Below, piece by piece: positions 24,311 to 33,269 of a stretch of DNA of 46,659 nucleotides (positions are counted from its first letter, which is position 1; every line of letters begins with the position of its first letter). The stretch is taken from assembly GCA_964576765.1 (NCBI GenBank), contig CAZNWH010000005.1, positions 1-46,659 on the forward strand, read 5' to 3'. The stretch is from Hellea sp964576765. Lineage in GTDB: Bacteria; Pseudomonadota; Alphaproteobacteria; Caulobacterales; Maricaulaceae. The position numbers and the translations under genes are program-made. The notes under the pieces were generated by a model. That model saw nothing but the letters and a program-made list of their open reading frames with translations. It was not told where the DNA came from and ran no database searches.

Positions 24311-25228
24311 ATGAAAAGATCATTATTTCTATCTGTCATGAGTGCCATCGTGATGGCGGCATGTAACAATGTCGCCGATACTGCAAAAGAGGCCTCAGAA
24401 GGCGTTCAAGACAGTGTTAAAACCGTTATGGCACCAAAATTTGACGGGGCTAAATTAGCTGGAATATTGGCTGCGCAAAGCGACAAAGCCAAAGCGCGTT
24501 ATGATGCCCGCCATCCGCAAGAGACTTTGGAATTTTTTGGTATTGCGCCCGGTATGAAAGTTGCTGATGCGTTACCAGGAGGTGGCTGGTATTCAAAAAT
24601 CCTTATTCCATATTTGGGAGATGAAGGACACATGATAGGGATGGATTATTCTCTTAAAATGTGGCCTGAATTTGGCGGTTTTGCCAATGCTGAATTTTTG
24701 GAGAAGAAGAAGAGGTGGGCCGCTGAATGGGTTGAAGGCGCACAAGATTGGCGCGCAGGCTCCGAAGGTAAAATAAGCGCTTTTACATTTGGCGCGCGTG
24801 ATACGGCTATGGATGGTCAAATTGACGCCGTATTATTTGTACGAGCCTTGCATAACCTTGCCCGGTTTGATGATAAAGGAGGATATTTAACCGAAGCTCT
24901 TGGGGATGCACATGCTTTATTGAAAAGCGGTGGGGTCGTTGGCGTGGTTCAACATCAAGGACCAGAAACTAATGATGACATATGGGCTAATGGTAGTAAG
25001 GGTTATTTGAAAAAATCTCAGCTCATCGCTAAATTCGAAGCTGCCGGGTTTAAATTTGTTAAAGATAGTTCAGTGAACGAAAACCCAAAAGATGTTCCAA
25101 GCAATGAAGATATTGTTTGGCGTCTGCCCCCAAGTTTGGGAACATCCACTGATAACCCTGAACTAAAAGCTAAAATGGAAGCCATTGGAGAGTCAAATCG
25201 GATGACGCTTCTCTTCAAAAAACCTTAG
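24311..25228 (+). CDS. Exported methyltransferase-like lipoprotein
   Basis: A 305-residue protein with a lipoprotein signal MKRSLFLSVMSAIVMAAC, lipobox VMAA|C. The start with GGAG nine bases ahead is preferred over an ATG 15 bases upstream. The mature region has a class I SAM-methyltransferase fold signature: GIAPGMKVADALPGGGWYSK, then IDAVLFVRALHNL and GGVVGVVQHQ. Similar exported proteins occur in proteobacteria annotated as methyltransferases, yet the periplasm is not known to hold SAM, so catalysis is doubtful. Product of unknown role. Confidence 0.78.
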   Translation: MKRSLFLSVMSAIVMAACNNVADTAKEASEGVQDSVKTVMAPKFDGAKLAGILAAQSDKAKARYDARHPQETLEFFGIAPGMKVADALPGGGWYSKILIPYLGDEGHMIGMDYSLKMWPEFGGFANAEFLEKKKRWAAEWVEGAQDWRAGSEGKISAFTFGARDTAMDGQIDAVLFVRALHNLARFDDKGGYLTEALGDAHALLKSGGVVGVVQHQGPETNDDIWANGSKGYLKKSQLIAKFEAAGFKFVKDSSVNENPKDVPSNEDIVWRLPPSLGTSTDNPELKAKMEAIGESNRMTLLFKKP

Positions 25229-25250
25229 GTCTGAAAGACTATATTATAAA

Positions 25251-25281
25251 TAAAAAAACCCAGCAATTAGCCGGGTTTTTA
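25251..25281. terminator. Bidirectional rho-independent terminator
   Basis: Stem ACCCAGC / GCCGGGT with an AATTA loop is flanked by A7 on the left and T5 on the right. It can stop the methyltransferase-like gene on the plus strand and ydbL on the minus strand, which has the longer T-run. Confidence 0.85.
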
Positions 25282-25298
25282 TTGTAACATTTAGTTAA

Positions 25299-25685
25299 TT
25301 ATTTTGTTTGCCAGCTACCTCCAGTGGACATGACTTTATGACCACTGCGAGCTTTCAGAATCTGTTTTTCACCAAAAATAGCGGCGACAACTTCCACCTG
25401 AAGATTTTCAGCACGAGCCTTTCTTGTATATAAGGCTTTACGTTTAATATTGATTTCATTCATGGCATTTCGCTCGGCTGCCGTTTCGCCTCCGACAATT
25501 GCAAGATATCCAGCGGGCGTCTCTCCAATGGTACCACGTTCTTTTGCGGTATCGACAATGACTTTAGCTGATTGACTTTGCGCGAGAGCAGATTCAGACG
25601 TTCCCAATAAAATTACAGTGGTCAAGCCCCCTGTCAGCAAAGCGGCAGCTGATAAGCTTGTTAAAATTTTTGTCTTCAATGTCAT
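25299..25685 (-). CDS. ydbL: YdbL-family (DUF1318) periplasmic protein
   Basis: Secreted protein of 128 residues with a long signal peptide ending ESALAQ. The mature part matches YdbL: GTIGETPAGYLAIVGG, then NAMNEINIKRKALYTRKA and VEVVAAIFGEKQILKA, ending near GGSW. In E. coli ydbL follows ynbE and ydbH and helps the YdbH-YnbE inter-membrane phospholipid bridge. Here it follows ynbE by 10 bases on the minus strand, so the two are one unit; ydbH itself is not in the window. Confidence 0.85.
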   Translation of the reverse strand: MTLKTKILTSLSAAALLTGGLTTVILLGTSESALAQSQSAKVIVDTAKERGTIGETPAGYLAIVGGETAAERNAMNEINIKRKALYTRKARAENLQVEVVAAIFGEKQILKARSGHKVMSTGGSWQTK

Positions 25686-25695
25686 AGCTGTCTCC

Positions 25696-25884
25696 CTAAA
25701 AAAGGTCGGGGTTATTCTCGATCAAGTCTTCCACATCTTTATCTAAACGGACGCGAACTTCTTGGTCTATTTTTACATTCAAATTAATCACAATAGGTTT
25801 TTCCGAGGGTACAATCTGTACCTTTGGTTGACACGCCAATAGGTAAAGTGGCGCTAAACCGACTGCAATTAGTCTTAATATCAT
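25696..25884 (-). CDS. ynbE: YnbE-family outer-membrane lipoprotein
   Basis: Small lipoprotein of 62 residues. The signal MILRLIAVGLAPLYLLAC ends at the lipidated cysteine, then the conserved KPIVINLNVKIDQEVRVRLD leads to DVEDLIENNPDLF, a close match in pattern to enterobacterial YnbE. In E. coli YnbE pairs with the AsmA-like protein YdbH between the two membranes. It is cotranscribed with ydbL. Confidence 0.87.
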   Translation of the reverse strand: MILRLIAVGLAPLYLLACQPKVQIVPSEKPIVINLNVKIDQEVRVRLDKDVEDLIENNPDLF

Positions 25885-25944
25885 GTCGTAACCTATATGA
25901 GTCCCCCTGAACCTGCCATTAACGCGCTGTTATATCAAGTTCAG

Positions 25945-26481
25945 TTAGGCGCTAAGCTTCTTGGCTGCCTTTATCCCTTCAAGAATAAGGTCTCCGGCTT
26001 TTTCACGGTTCTCCCACCCTAGAATTTTAACCCATTTATCGGATTCCAAATCCTTATAATGCTCAAAGAAATGTGAAATTCTATCTAAAAGAATTTGAGG
26101 CAAATCAGAATGGAGCTTAATATCGTCATAATAGCGGCTAAGCTTCTGATGGGGGACGGCTACGATTTTTTCATCAATACCCGCTTCATCTTCCATCATT
26201 AAAACGCCAACCGGGCGTGCCCGTATAACACTTCCTGGCATCAAAGCCCTGTTACCGACGACTAAAACATCTGTGGGATCACCATCATTCGATAAAGTAT
26301 GAGGAATAAAGCCATAATTACATGGATATCGCATGGCTGTGTATAAAAAGCGATCCACAAACATGGCGCCTGAGTCTTTATCCAGCTCATATTTTATAGG
26401 TTCTCCGCCAAGAGGGACTTCTACAATGACATTAATGTCGAAAGGCGGATTATTTCCGACGGGAATTTTAGACATATCCAT
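25945..26481 (-). CDS. ppa: Inorganic pyrophosphatase (soluble family I)
   Basis: Hydrolyses pyrophosphate in the cytoplasm. The 178 residues fit the family (E. coli 176) when translation starts at MDMSKIPVGNNPP; longer upstream extension to 26571 is not conserved and is not used. Visible landmarks are NVIVEVPLGGEPIKYELDK, MRYPCNYGFIPHTLSNDGDP with the metal-binding DGDPTDVLV, and HFFEHYKDLESDKWVK. It stands between ynbE and the LysE-type gene on the same strand. Confidence 0.95.
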   Translation of the reverse strand: MDMSKIPVGNNPPFDINVIVEVPLGGEPIKYELDKDSGAMFVDRFLYTAMRYPCNYGFIPHTLSNDGDPTDVLVVGNRALMPGSVIRARPVGVLMMEDEAGIDEKIVAVPHQKLSRYYDDIKLHSDLPQILLDRISHFFEHYKDLESDKWVKILGWENREKAGDLILEGIKAAKKLSA

Positions 26482-26540
26482 GGGATTTCTCACTGTTAAA
26501 TTTGCGCGCCTCTTAGCGCGGGATTTATAGAATGCAAGGC

Positions 26541-27164
26541 CTAATAGCTTGTTGTACTCAGGATAGCCCAAATTCCTGAAGCAATCATGACTAGCCCAAT
26601 AATAATGTTAAATATTCGGGCCTGCCGAGGTTTTTTTAGCCATTCCCTTATTTTTTGAGCTCCATAAGCATAGGCTCCTAAGCCTAAGAGTTCTGTCGTG
26701 GTGACAGTCAAAAACATAATAGCGATTTGTAGAGGGAGCGAATAGCTGGCATCAAAATATGCAGGCAATAACAATCCAAAATAAACAAGCGGCATCGGTG
26801 ATGACAATTGTAAAGCAACACCCCGAGAGTAAAGTTTTGATCGCGGGGGCGCGTCGGCAGCTTTTGCGTTTGGGTCTGGCAGAGGACCAAACATGGCCGT
26901 TAAGGCCAGATAAAGAATGACTATAACGCCGATGACCTTTAAGCCCAGAAACGCTTTGGGAACCGTTGTCGCCAATGCGGCAGCCCCCGACGCCGCTAAT
27001 AAAAGCCATACAACATTCGCGCTAGCAATCCCGAGCGCTGGTAACATGGCAGGTTTAAACCCATAACGAAAGGCAGACGCCATAACGAGCATGACGGCTG
27101 GGCCGGGCGTGAGGCCGCCTATTCCAAATAACGCCACAAGAGCAAGCCAGATTTCTAAAGACAT
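26541..27164 (-). CDS. LysE/RhtB-family amino-acid exporter
   Basis: Membrane protein of 207 residues with about six hydrophobic helices. The N-terminal signature GIGGLTPGPAVMLVMASAFRYG and the pattern PKAFLGLKVIGVIVILYL place it in the LysE/RhtB family, exporters of amino acids or related small molecules. The substrate cannot be inferred. It may be read through to ppa, 59 bases downstream. Confidence 0.88.
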   Translation of the reverse strand: MSLEIWLALVALFGIGGLTPGPAVMLVMASAFRYGFKPAMLPALGIASANVVWLLLAASGAAALATTVPKAFLGLKVIGVIVILYLALTAMFGPLPDPNAKAADAPPRSKLYSRGVALQLSSPMPLVYFGLLLPAYFDASYSLPLQIAIMFLTVTTTELLGLGAYAYGAQKIREWLKKPRQARIFNIIIGLVMIASGIWAILSTTSY

Positions 27165-27243
27165 AAGCCCCTTTAAGGTCTCCTAGATTTATGTGAAATC
27201 CTTTTCTGGCGAATTTTTATATATCTATGATATAGGCCCGTTT

Positions 27244-27858
27244 ATGAGCCCCAAAGATACATCACACACGTCAAAAGACACCTCGAGAGAAAAGCCGCTT
27301 GAAGCCATATTAGACACCGCCCGCGAAGCTACGGGCGGGACTGAAACTGACTTAAAAACTATTGTAGAGGCATTTGGAGATCGAGCTTTTGGTCCAGTTA
27401 TGATACTTTGCAGTTTATTTCTTATGACCCCGATCGGAGCCATTCCGGGTCTGCCCGCAGCTTTTGGGCTAATTATTATAGTCTTTGCGCTTCAACTTTT
27501 ATTTCGACGCACTCACCCCTGGATGCCTGAAATACTGCGACGGATTAAGATATCGGACTCTAAATTAGAAAAAACACATAAGGTGGTCAGTCCTGTTCTC
27601 TCAAAAATAGATAATATAATCCATCCAAGATTGCCGTTGATGACAAGCGGGCCAGCACAAGTTCTGACAGCCATGCTTGCCATAATATTGGCGGTGACTA
27701 TGATCCCTCTAGGAGTGGTTCCATTTGGTGTGATCGCGCCAGCCTTTATAATTGGTCTGTTTGGCTTAGGTATAACAGCCAGAGATGGCGTATTGATTCT
27801 GATAGGTTTTTTTCTTAGCCTTGGCGTAGCTTATGGCGTCATCAATTTAATTATATAA
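27244..27858 (+). CDS. exoD: ExoD-family exopolysaccharide synthesis membrane protein
   Basis: A 204-residue membrane protein. The start MSPKDTSHTSK is preferred over a GTG 51 bases upstream. The ExoD signature is LKTIVEAFGDRAFGPVMIL, then TPIGAIPGLPAAFGLIII and three or four further helices ending near GVAYGVINLII. ExoD was first found as required for normal exopolysaccharide in rhizobia, but its biochemical role is unknown. No other exo genes adjoin it. Confidence 0.86.
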   Translation: MSPKDTSHTSKDTSREKPLEAILDTAREATGGTETDLKTIVEAFGDRAFGPVMILCSLFLMTPIGAIPGLPAAFGLIIIVFALQLLFRRTHPWMPEILRRIKISDSKLEKTHKVVSPVLSKIDNIIHPRLPLMTSGPAQVLTAMLAIILAVTMIPLGVVPFGVIAPAFIIGLFGLGITARDGVLILIGFFLSLGVAYGVINLII

Positions 27859-27902
27859 AATTTGCCCTTAATTTACTTAATAACCCAAGCTTGATACACA
27901 AA

Positions 27903-27930
27903 AAAGCCCGCTACAATGGACGGGCTTTGT
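27903..27930. terminator. Terminator between exoD and etfA
   Basis: AAAGCCCG and CGGGCTTT form a perfect 8-bp stem with a CTACAATGGA loop. Minus-strand reading gives six T residues after the stem, so it serves the etfBA operon best, while the plus strand has TTTGTTT for exoD. Confidence 0.85.
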
Positions 27931-27953
27931 TTGAGTTATTTATGACAGGTTTT

Positions 27954-28895
27954 TCAATAACCTGCTTTTTCCAACTCGGCTTCAAGTTCTGGTAAAGCTT
28001 TGAACAAATCCGCTACCAAACCGTAATCGGCCACTTGGAAAATCGGAGCATCTTCATCTTTATTGATAGCCGCGATAACCTTGGAATCTTTCATACCGGC
28101 CAAATGCTGGATCGCGCCGGAGATACCCACCGCAATATAGAGCGCAGGTGCTACCGCTTTACCGGTTTGGCCGACTTGCCAGTCATTAGGCACAAAGCCC
28201 GCATCAACTGCCGCGCGTGACGCCCCCATTGCAGCGCCGAGTTTATCGGCTATACCTTCTATGAGTTTAAAGTTTTCGCCACTTCCCATACCGCGTCCCC
28301 CGGAGATCACGACTTTAGCAGCAGTGAGTTCGGGGCGATCAGATTTGGATAATTCTTCACCAATATATTCAGCTTTAAATGGGCCTGAAGGATCTGCAAT
28401 AGTTTCGACCGAGGCAGACCCGCCCTCCTCTGCAGCCGCGAAGGCTGTTGTTCGAACAGTAACGCATTTTTTGGAATCGGACGATTGAACGGTCGCCATA
28501 GCGTTACCTGCATAAATCGGGCGCACAAATGTGTCAGCGCTTTCAACGCCTGTCACTGACGATATTTGCTGTACATCAAGCTTAGCTGCTACACGCGGCA
28601 TATAGTTTTTATGCGTTGTCGTATCTGGCGCCAGAACCGCGTCATATCCGCTCATAAGCGGAACAAGCACCTCTTCCATACTCTCAGCAAGTTGACGTGT
28701 GAGCGAGACGTGATCGCATGTAATAACTTTACGAACACCCGAGATTTTAGCCGCTGCGGCGGCAACATCTTTAACGCCTTTTCCAGCGACGAGCACGTCA
28801 ATGTCACCGCCCATGGCCGCTGCGGCTGTCACAGTTTTATGGGTGGCATCTTTTAGGTCAGAATTATTGTGTTCTGCAACAACAAGAATAGCCAT
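27954..28895 (-). CDS. etfA: Electron transfer flavoprotein alpha subunit
   Basis: FAD-binding large subunit of ETF, which collects electrons from flavin dehydrogenases and passes them to ETF-QO. The 313 residues have an N-terminal domain MAILVVAEHNNSDLKDATH and the FAD-binding C-terminal block VVISGGRGMGSGENFKLIE, then GASRAAVDAGFVPNDWQVGQTGK and LYIAVGISGAIQHLAGMK. Its ATG overlaps the etfB stop by one base (TAATG). Its partner ETF-QO is encoded about 20 kb away on the same strand. Confidence 0.97.
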   Translation of the reverse strand: MAILVVAEHNNSDLKDATHKTVTAAAAMGGDIDVLVAGKGVKDVAAAAAKISGVRKVITCDHVSLTRQLAESMEEVLVPLMSGYDAVLAPDTTTHKNYMPRVAAKLDVQQISSVTGVESADTFVRPIYAGNAMATVQSSDSKKCVTVRTTAFAAAEEGGSASVETIADPSGPFKAEYIGEELSKSDRPELTAAKVVISGGRGMGSGENFKLIEGIADKLGAAMGASRAAVDAGFVPNDWQVGQTGKAVAPALYIAVGISGAIQHLAGMKDSKVIAAINKDEDAPIFQVADYGLVADLFKALPELEAELEKAGY

Positions 28896-29644
28896 TAAAT
28901 CACTCCTGCTTCGTTTTTAAGCTTATCAACTAACTGCGCCGCGTCTTCGACTTTGATACCAGCCTTGCGGGCTTCAGGTTCTGTGACTTTTAAGGTCTTA
29001 AGGCGAGCTGCGGTATCAACACCATAATCAGCGGGAGTCTTGGCATCAATTGGCTTTTTCTTGGCCTTCATAATATTGGGAAGGGAAGCGTAACGTGGTT
29101 CATTTAAGCGAAGGTCAGTTGTTATAACCGCCGGAAGTTCTGTCTTGACGGTTTGAAGACCACCATCAACTTCACGAACCACTTTAAGGCCAGCGCCATC
29201 TTTCTCAACAGTATTGGCAAATGTACCTTGTGGCCACCCCAAAAGCGCAGCCAGCATGGAGCCTGTAGCGCCATAATCATTATCAATCGCCTGCTTGCCA
29301 AGAATGACCATTTCAGGGCCCTCCGCGTCTACAATGGCTTTAAGAATTTTAGCGACCGCAAGAGGTTCAAGATCTTCGTCCGTTTGAACGTGAATGCCTC
29401 GATCAATACCCATAGCCAAGCCCGTTCGAATAGTTTCTTGTGCTTTTGCAGGACCTATAGAAACAACGATTGTTTCGCTAGCCGTTCCAGCCTCTTGCAT
29501 CCGCACAGCCTCTTCAACAGAAATTTCATCAAAGGGATTCATGCTCATCTTTACATTCGCAAGGTCTATTCCGCTTTGGTCAGATTTGACCCGCGCTTTG
29601 ACATTATAGTCAAGCACACGCTTGACTGGGACAAGGACTTTCAT
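28895..29644 (-). CDS. etfB: Electron transfer flavoprotein beta subunit
   Basis: AMP-binding small subunit of ETF. The 249 residues include MKVLVPVKRVLDYNVKARVK, MNPFDEISVEEAVRMQEAG, and ILGKQAIDNDYGATGSMLAALL, all typical. CGGAG sits 8 bases before the ATG. It is the first gene of etfBA; the 176-base upstream region contains a short hairpin TGCGCC/GGCGCA in the leader. Confidence 0.97.
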   Translation of the reverse strand: MKVLVPVKRVLDYNVKARVKSDQSGIDLANVKMSMNPFDEISVEEAVRMQEAGTASETIVVSIGPAKAQETIRTGLAMGIDRGIHVQTDEDLEPLAVAKILKAIVDAEGPEMVILGKQAIDNDYGATGSMLAALLGWPQGTFANTVEKDGAGLKVVREVDGGLQTVKTELPAVITTDLRLNEPRYASLPNIMKAKKKPIDAKTPADYGVDTAARLKTLKVTEPEARKAGIKVEDAAQLVDKLKNEAGVI

Positions 29645-29697
29645 AATTTACTCCGAAAATTTAGGGGAGGTTTAAATCTTTTATGCTACAGTTTATA

Positions 29698-29714
29698 TGC
29701 GCCCAAAAGGCGCA
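29698..29714 (-). promoter_or_regulatory. Short hairpin in the etfB upstream region
   Basis: TGCGCC and GGCGCA form a 6-bp perfect stem around a 5-base loop about 55 bases before the etfB start. There is no T-run and no match to a riboswitch that I recognise. Functional value is unknown. Confidence 0.3.
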
Positions 29715-29820
29715 GAAAACAAGGCCGTGACACTGTTATTATTTCTTTTAATCCGCAGATCAAACTGCATACTTAATGCTTAAAACCTATGTAAATTATC
29801 TACTCATGGCGTATTGACGA

Positions 29821-30228
29821 ATGTTTTTGTTCTTTTCCAGACTTAGCTTTATATGCATCGCTGCCTTCACGACATATGCTTATTTTAGGCCAATCCCAAG
29901 GTTATTTCATTTCACACGTTCAAGCGAGCTTCTTCACCTTATTGGGTTTGCAGGATTAAGTTTTTTTATGGCCATGTCATTCCCTAAACTCGGAACCAAG
30001 AAAATGGTCACAGTGCTTTTTTTCACATCTATTTTAGCCGAAATAGCGCAACCCATATTTACGAAACGTCGTAATTTGAGCATCAACGACATGGCAGCTA
30101 ATTTTATAGGCGTCTTGGTTGGTATATGTTTATGTGCATTGTTGATAAATATATTTAAGTTAAATTACTTCAAATCACTTAACGCCACGCTCGGTAAGCA
30201 AAAGAAAAAAGTTAAACATCCTTATTAG
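29821..30228 (+). CDS. VanZ-like membrane protein
   Basis: A 135-residue protein with about four hydrophobic helices and the VanZ-like pattern: SSELLHLIGFAGLSFFMAM, an ILAEIAQPIF helix, then the NLSINDMAANFIGVLVGI motif with the typical D-x-x-A-N-x-x-G. VanZ-family members include the teicoplanin-resistance VanZ but most have no known function. The gene overlaps the 3' end of ada by 17 bases in convergent orientation. Confidence 0.72.
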   Translation: MFLFFSRLSFICIAAFTTYAYFRPIPRLFHFTRSSELLHLIGFAGLSFFMAMSFPKLGTKKMVTVLFFTSILAEIAQPIFTKRRNLSINDMAANFIGVLVGICLCALLINIFKLNYFKSLNATLGKQKKKVKHPY

Positions 30229-31270
30229 CAATTTTATTCTTGGACTCATGGTCGAGAAGCCAGCGTTTCTTATCAACCCCTCCCGCATAACCGCCTAAAC
30301 CGCCGCCTTTGGCTATAACGCGGTGACAGGGAATAATCAGGGCCAACCCATTATTCGCATTTGAACTCGCCACTGCCCGAACGGCCTTTTCATTCCCAAT
30401 AGCAATAGCTAAGTCTGTATAAGCACAGCTCGTTCCATAAGGAATATCCCGAAGTGCTCTCCAGACTCGGTTTTGAAAATCCGTCCCTGTCGGTGCGAGA
30501 GGCGTCTTAAAATTTTGCAACTGGCCAGCAAAATACGCTTTTAATTCTATTTCTATTTGCTCTGTGATTGACGTCCGCCCTGGAATTACAGCACGTCCAT
30601 GTGCTTTACGGAGCCTTATAAACCCACGGTCCATATTTTTACGAACAGTAAACTCAAGCATGTAGAGGTTAGCTTCATCACATATGGCAAGCATTGGCCC
30701 TAACGGCGTTGAAATCCAATCTATGTAAAGAGGCTCCTCTTTTGACTTTGCAGGCGGCGCGCCAAAGGTTTTAGCAAAAGCACTACGAAAAGCTGAAGCA
30801 CTCTCATATCCTGCTGTTAACTGGGCATTGATCACGCTGTCTCCCTTAATAATACCTTTGGCGGCAAGACCCAATCTACGCTCCCTAGCATATTGCGAAA
30901 AAGTCAATCCAAAACGTTTTTTAAACTGCCTGCGAACTGTAGATGGATCAAGTCCTATCGCCTTGATATCCTTTTCCAGCCACCGTTTTTCAGGGTTTTC
31001 TTCGATCAAATAAATGAGTTGTCGAATGAGGGTCGAAGCTTCACCCGAGTGATGTTCGGGATGGCAGCGTTTACAGGCACGATATCCCGCAGATAAAGCC
31101 TCTTTCGCAGTCTCAAAAAATTGACAATTTTCACGTTTTGGACGGCGGGCCGGGCACCCTGGGCGGCAAAATATTCCCGTGCTGCTAATCCCGACAAAAA
31201 AAGCATCCGCATAGGCCATATCTCTTTGGCTCAAAATTTCATATCTGTCTGCATCTGTGAGTTGCTTCAT
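30212..31270 (-). CDS. ada: Bifunctional Ada: methylphosphotriester/O6-methylguanine methyltransferase and AraC-type activator
   Basis: Adaptive response protein of 352 residues (E. coli 354). The N-terminal zinc site has C35, C39, C66 and C69, the same spacing as E. coli C38, C42, C69, C72; C35 accepts the methyl from phosphotriesters and switches on DNA binding. A central AraC helix-turn-helix follows (LDPSTVRRQFKKRFGLTFSQ). The C-terminal O6-methylguanine methyltransferase has the acceptor C315 in IPCHRVIAKGGG, plus GTDFQNRVWRALRDIPYG. It is a complete, apparently functional fusion and likely regulates its own transcription. Confidence 0.95.
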   Translation of the reverse strand: MKQLTDADRYEILSQRDMAYADAFFVGISSTGIFCRPGCPARRPKRENCQFFETAKEALSAGYRACKRCHPEHHSGEASTLIRQLIYLIEENPEKRWLEKDIKAIGLDPSTVRRQFKKRFGLTFSQYARERRLGLAAKGIIKGDSVINAQLTAGYESASAFRSAFAKTFGAPPAKSKEEPLYIDWISTPLGPMLAICDEANLYMLEFTVRKNMDRGFIRLRKAHGRAVIPGRTSITEQIEIELKAYFAGQLQNFKTPLAPTGTDFQNRVWRALRDIPYGTSCAYTDLAIAIGNEKAVRAVASSNANNGLALIIPCHRVIAKGGGLGGYAGGVDKKRWLLDHESKNKIANKDV

Positions 31271-31371
31271 AATATATGACTAACACATGAACATTAGAAT
31301 ACCGCCGAAAATCAGGCATTGTTATTTTAATCTTAGGGCCTTAAGTCTGGCGAAAAATAAGGACCATAATA

Positions 31372-32001
31372 ATGGCAGTGACTTTACACAAAGGCGACCT
31401 CCCAGCGGATTTAGACTTCGGGTCAGCCGTGGCTGTTGATACTGAAACACAAGGATTATCCCTAATTCGAGATAAATTATGTCTTGTACAACTTTCTGCT
31501 GGGGATGGCGACGCGCATATCGTTCAAATCAATCGTCAAACATTTGACTGCCCAAACCTAAAAGCCTTGCTATCTGATAAAAATGTGGAGAAAATATTCC
31601 ATTATGGACGCTTTGATGTGGCGATCCTCTCTCGCGATCTACAAGTTGATGTCACTCCCGTCTTTTGCACCAAAATCGCCTCGGGGTTAGTTAGAACCTA
31701 TACTGACAGACACGGCCTTAAGGATATATGCCGGGAATTATTGGGCGTTGAATTATCTAAGCAACAACAAAGTTCTGATTGGGCCTCTGACGAACTGACA
31801 CAAGCCCAATTGGATTATGCGGCCTCCGATGTGCTATATTTACATCAACTCAAAACCATTTTATCGGCCCGGCTTTACCGAGAAAACCGGTTTGACATGG
31901 CCAAGGCCTGTTTTGATTTTTTACCAACGCGTGCCGCGCTTGATCTGGCAGGATGGGGCGATGTCGATATATTCAGTCACAGAATGCGTCGTTCTGATTA
32001 A
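31372..32001 (+). CDS. Ribonuclease D-type 3'-5' exonuclease (DEDDy), without HRDC domain
   Basis: A 209-residue exonuclease of the RNase D catalytic domain. The DEDDy motifs are VDTETQGL (motif I), FHYGRFDVAIL (motif II) and YAASDVLYLHQL (motif III). It lacks the HRDC domains of full RNase D, as is usual for the short alphaproteobacterial version. Role is inferred as tRNA or stable-RNA 3' trimming. It lies directly upstream of the lpt genes with a 90-base gap. Confidence 0.9.
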   Translation: MAVTLHKGDLPADLDFGSAVAVDTETQGLSLIRDKLCLVQLSAGDGDAHIVQINRQTFDCPNLKALLSDKNVEKIFHYGRFDVAILSRDLQVDVTPVFCTKIASGLVRTYTDRHGLKDICRELLGVELSKQQQSSDWASDELTQAQLDYAASDVLYLHQLKTILSARLYRENRFDMAKACFDFLPTRAALDLAGWGDVDIFSHRMRRSD

Positions 32002-32091
32002 GTTGGTAGCCTATATACGTAACCTTACGATCTGGTCATGTCGTGACATTCACTATCGTCATAGGACTTGGGCTACCTTATAGGTACAGAT

Positions 32092-33249
32092 ATGAATTCA
32101 ACGGCTATATCTTCCGGCGAAAAAAAAGCCAGTGAAACTCTGGGGCTTTGGGAACCTAAACGGACCCTAACCCTAGAAGCCGCCCGCAAGCATAGCCGTC
32201 GCATTAAAAGTCTAAGATGGTTACTCATGGCTATCTCTGCGGGACTGGGAGTTTATCTTGCCTATGAGTTCGCAAAAGGTAATTCGCCTGGAAATTTTCC
32301 AAAAGATAATCCGACCGAATCCGTTAAAATGATTGGTCCGCGCTATAGTGGACGCACTGATGACGGACAGCCTTATTATCTGACGGCTATTGATGCGACT
32401 CGCACATTGGCAAATCGCAATGAAGTCACTCTAAAAAGCCCCGTTCTGGAATTTATTCGTGAAGCCGGAGCTCCCTCCTCTTTCGTCGTGGCTGAAAAAG
32501 GCATTTATGATGACGTTAAAAAAATTCTAAATTTGGAATTTTCAGTCGATCTCACCACTGATGACGGAAATACATGTATAACAAATCAAGCCAAAATTTA
32601 CGCTCGCGAAAAACGCATTGAAGGTCAAAACCGTATTGAATGCCTTGGTAATTTTGGCGAAGCTAATGGCAATGCCTTTGAGATAAAAGATAATTATAAA
32701 ACATTCGTTTTTAAAAACGGTATGGACGCCTTAATACAGAGAAATACAGCTAATGCCGTTGCTACATCTGGAGAAATTTCAAATTTAAACACCGCTCGAA
32801 AAGGTCAAGCCTTTGGGGGTGATACACCCATCAACATCACAGCTGATACAGCCACTTATACGGGCGGTTTAACGACGCTCGCTGGGAATGTTGATGTCAA
32901 ACAAGGGAAAAACCGAACCCAATCGAACGAAATGGATATTTTTCGACATGAAGCTAAAAATAACGCCAATGGAAGCTTAACCCTTGGCCCCATCAGGCGC
33001 ATTGATGCAAAAGGTCAATTTCGCTACACAACACCTGATAACATTGTGACAGGCGATCGAGGTGTCTATGAACGTGATAAAGAAATTATGACCGTCACAG
33101 GTAAAGTCAAAGTCAAACAACCATCAGGCAGCACAGCGGACACCGATAAATTAATTTATAACGTGAAAACAGAAACCATACGATTTACAGGCGATTGTCA
33201 GGGACAAGGATGTACAACTGGCCGCTCGCGCATTACAATTCAGCGGTAG
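32092..33249 (+). CDS. lptC: LptC with an extra C-terminal LptA/OstA-like domain
   Basis: LPS-transport protein of 385 residues, twice the usual LptC length (about 190). Residues about 40-62 are a single membrane anchor, followed by an LptC-like domain (MIGPRYSGRTDDGQPYYLTA region through about 235). Residues about 245-385 resemble LptA: INITADTATYTGGLTTLAG, then GVYERDKEIMTVTGKVKVKQ, DTDKLIYNVKTETIRF, ending GDCQGQGC. The same C-x4-C tail occurs in the adjacent LptA. The ATG with AGGT ahead is preferred over a TTG 24 bases upstream. It should join LptBFG to the periplasmic bridge. Confidence 0.86.
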   Translation: MNSTAISSGEKKASETLGLWEPKRTLTLEAARKHSRRIKSLRWLLMAISAGLGVYLAYEFAKGNSPGNFPKDNPTESVKMIGPRYSGRTDDGQPYYLTAIDATRTLANRNEVTLKSPVLEFIREAGAPSSFVVAEKGIYDDVKKILNLEFSVDLTTDDGNTCITNQAKIYAREKRIEGQNRIECLGNFGEANGNAFEIKDNYKTFVFKNGMDALIQRNTANAVATSGEISNLNTARKGQAFGGDTPINITADTATYTGGLTTLAGNVDVKQGKNRTQSNEMDIFRHEAKNNANGSLTLGPIRRIDAKGQFRYTTPDNIVTGDRGVYERDKEIMTVTGKVKVKQPSGSTADTDKLIYNVKTETIRFTGDCQGQGCTTGRSRITIQR

Positions 33250-33269
33250 CAATAAACAGGAAAGATTCG

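Noticed and set aside
29153..29776. A 207-residue plus-strand open frame antisense to etfB
   Set aside because: It mirrors etfB, which has full family support; codon content is that of a shadow and it has no motif or ribosome-binding site.
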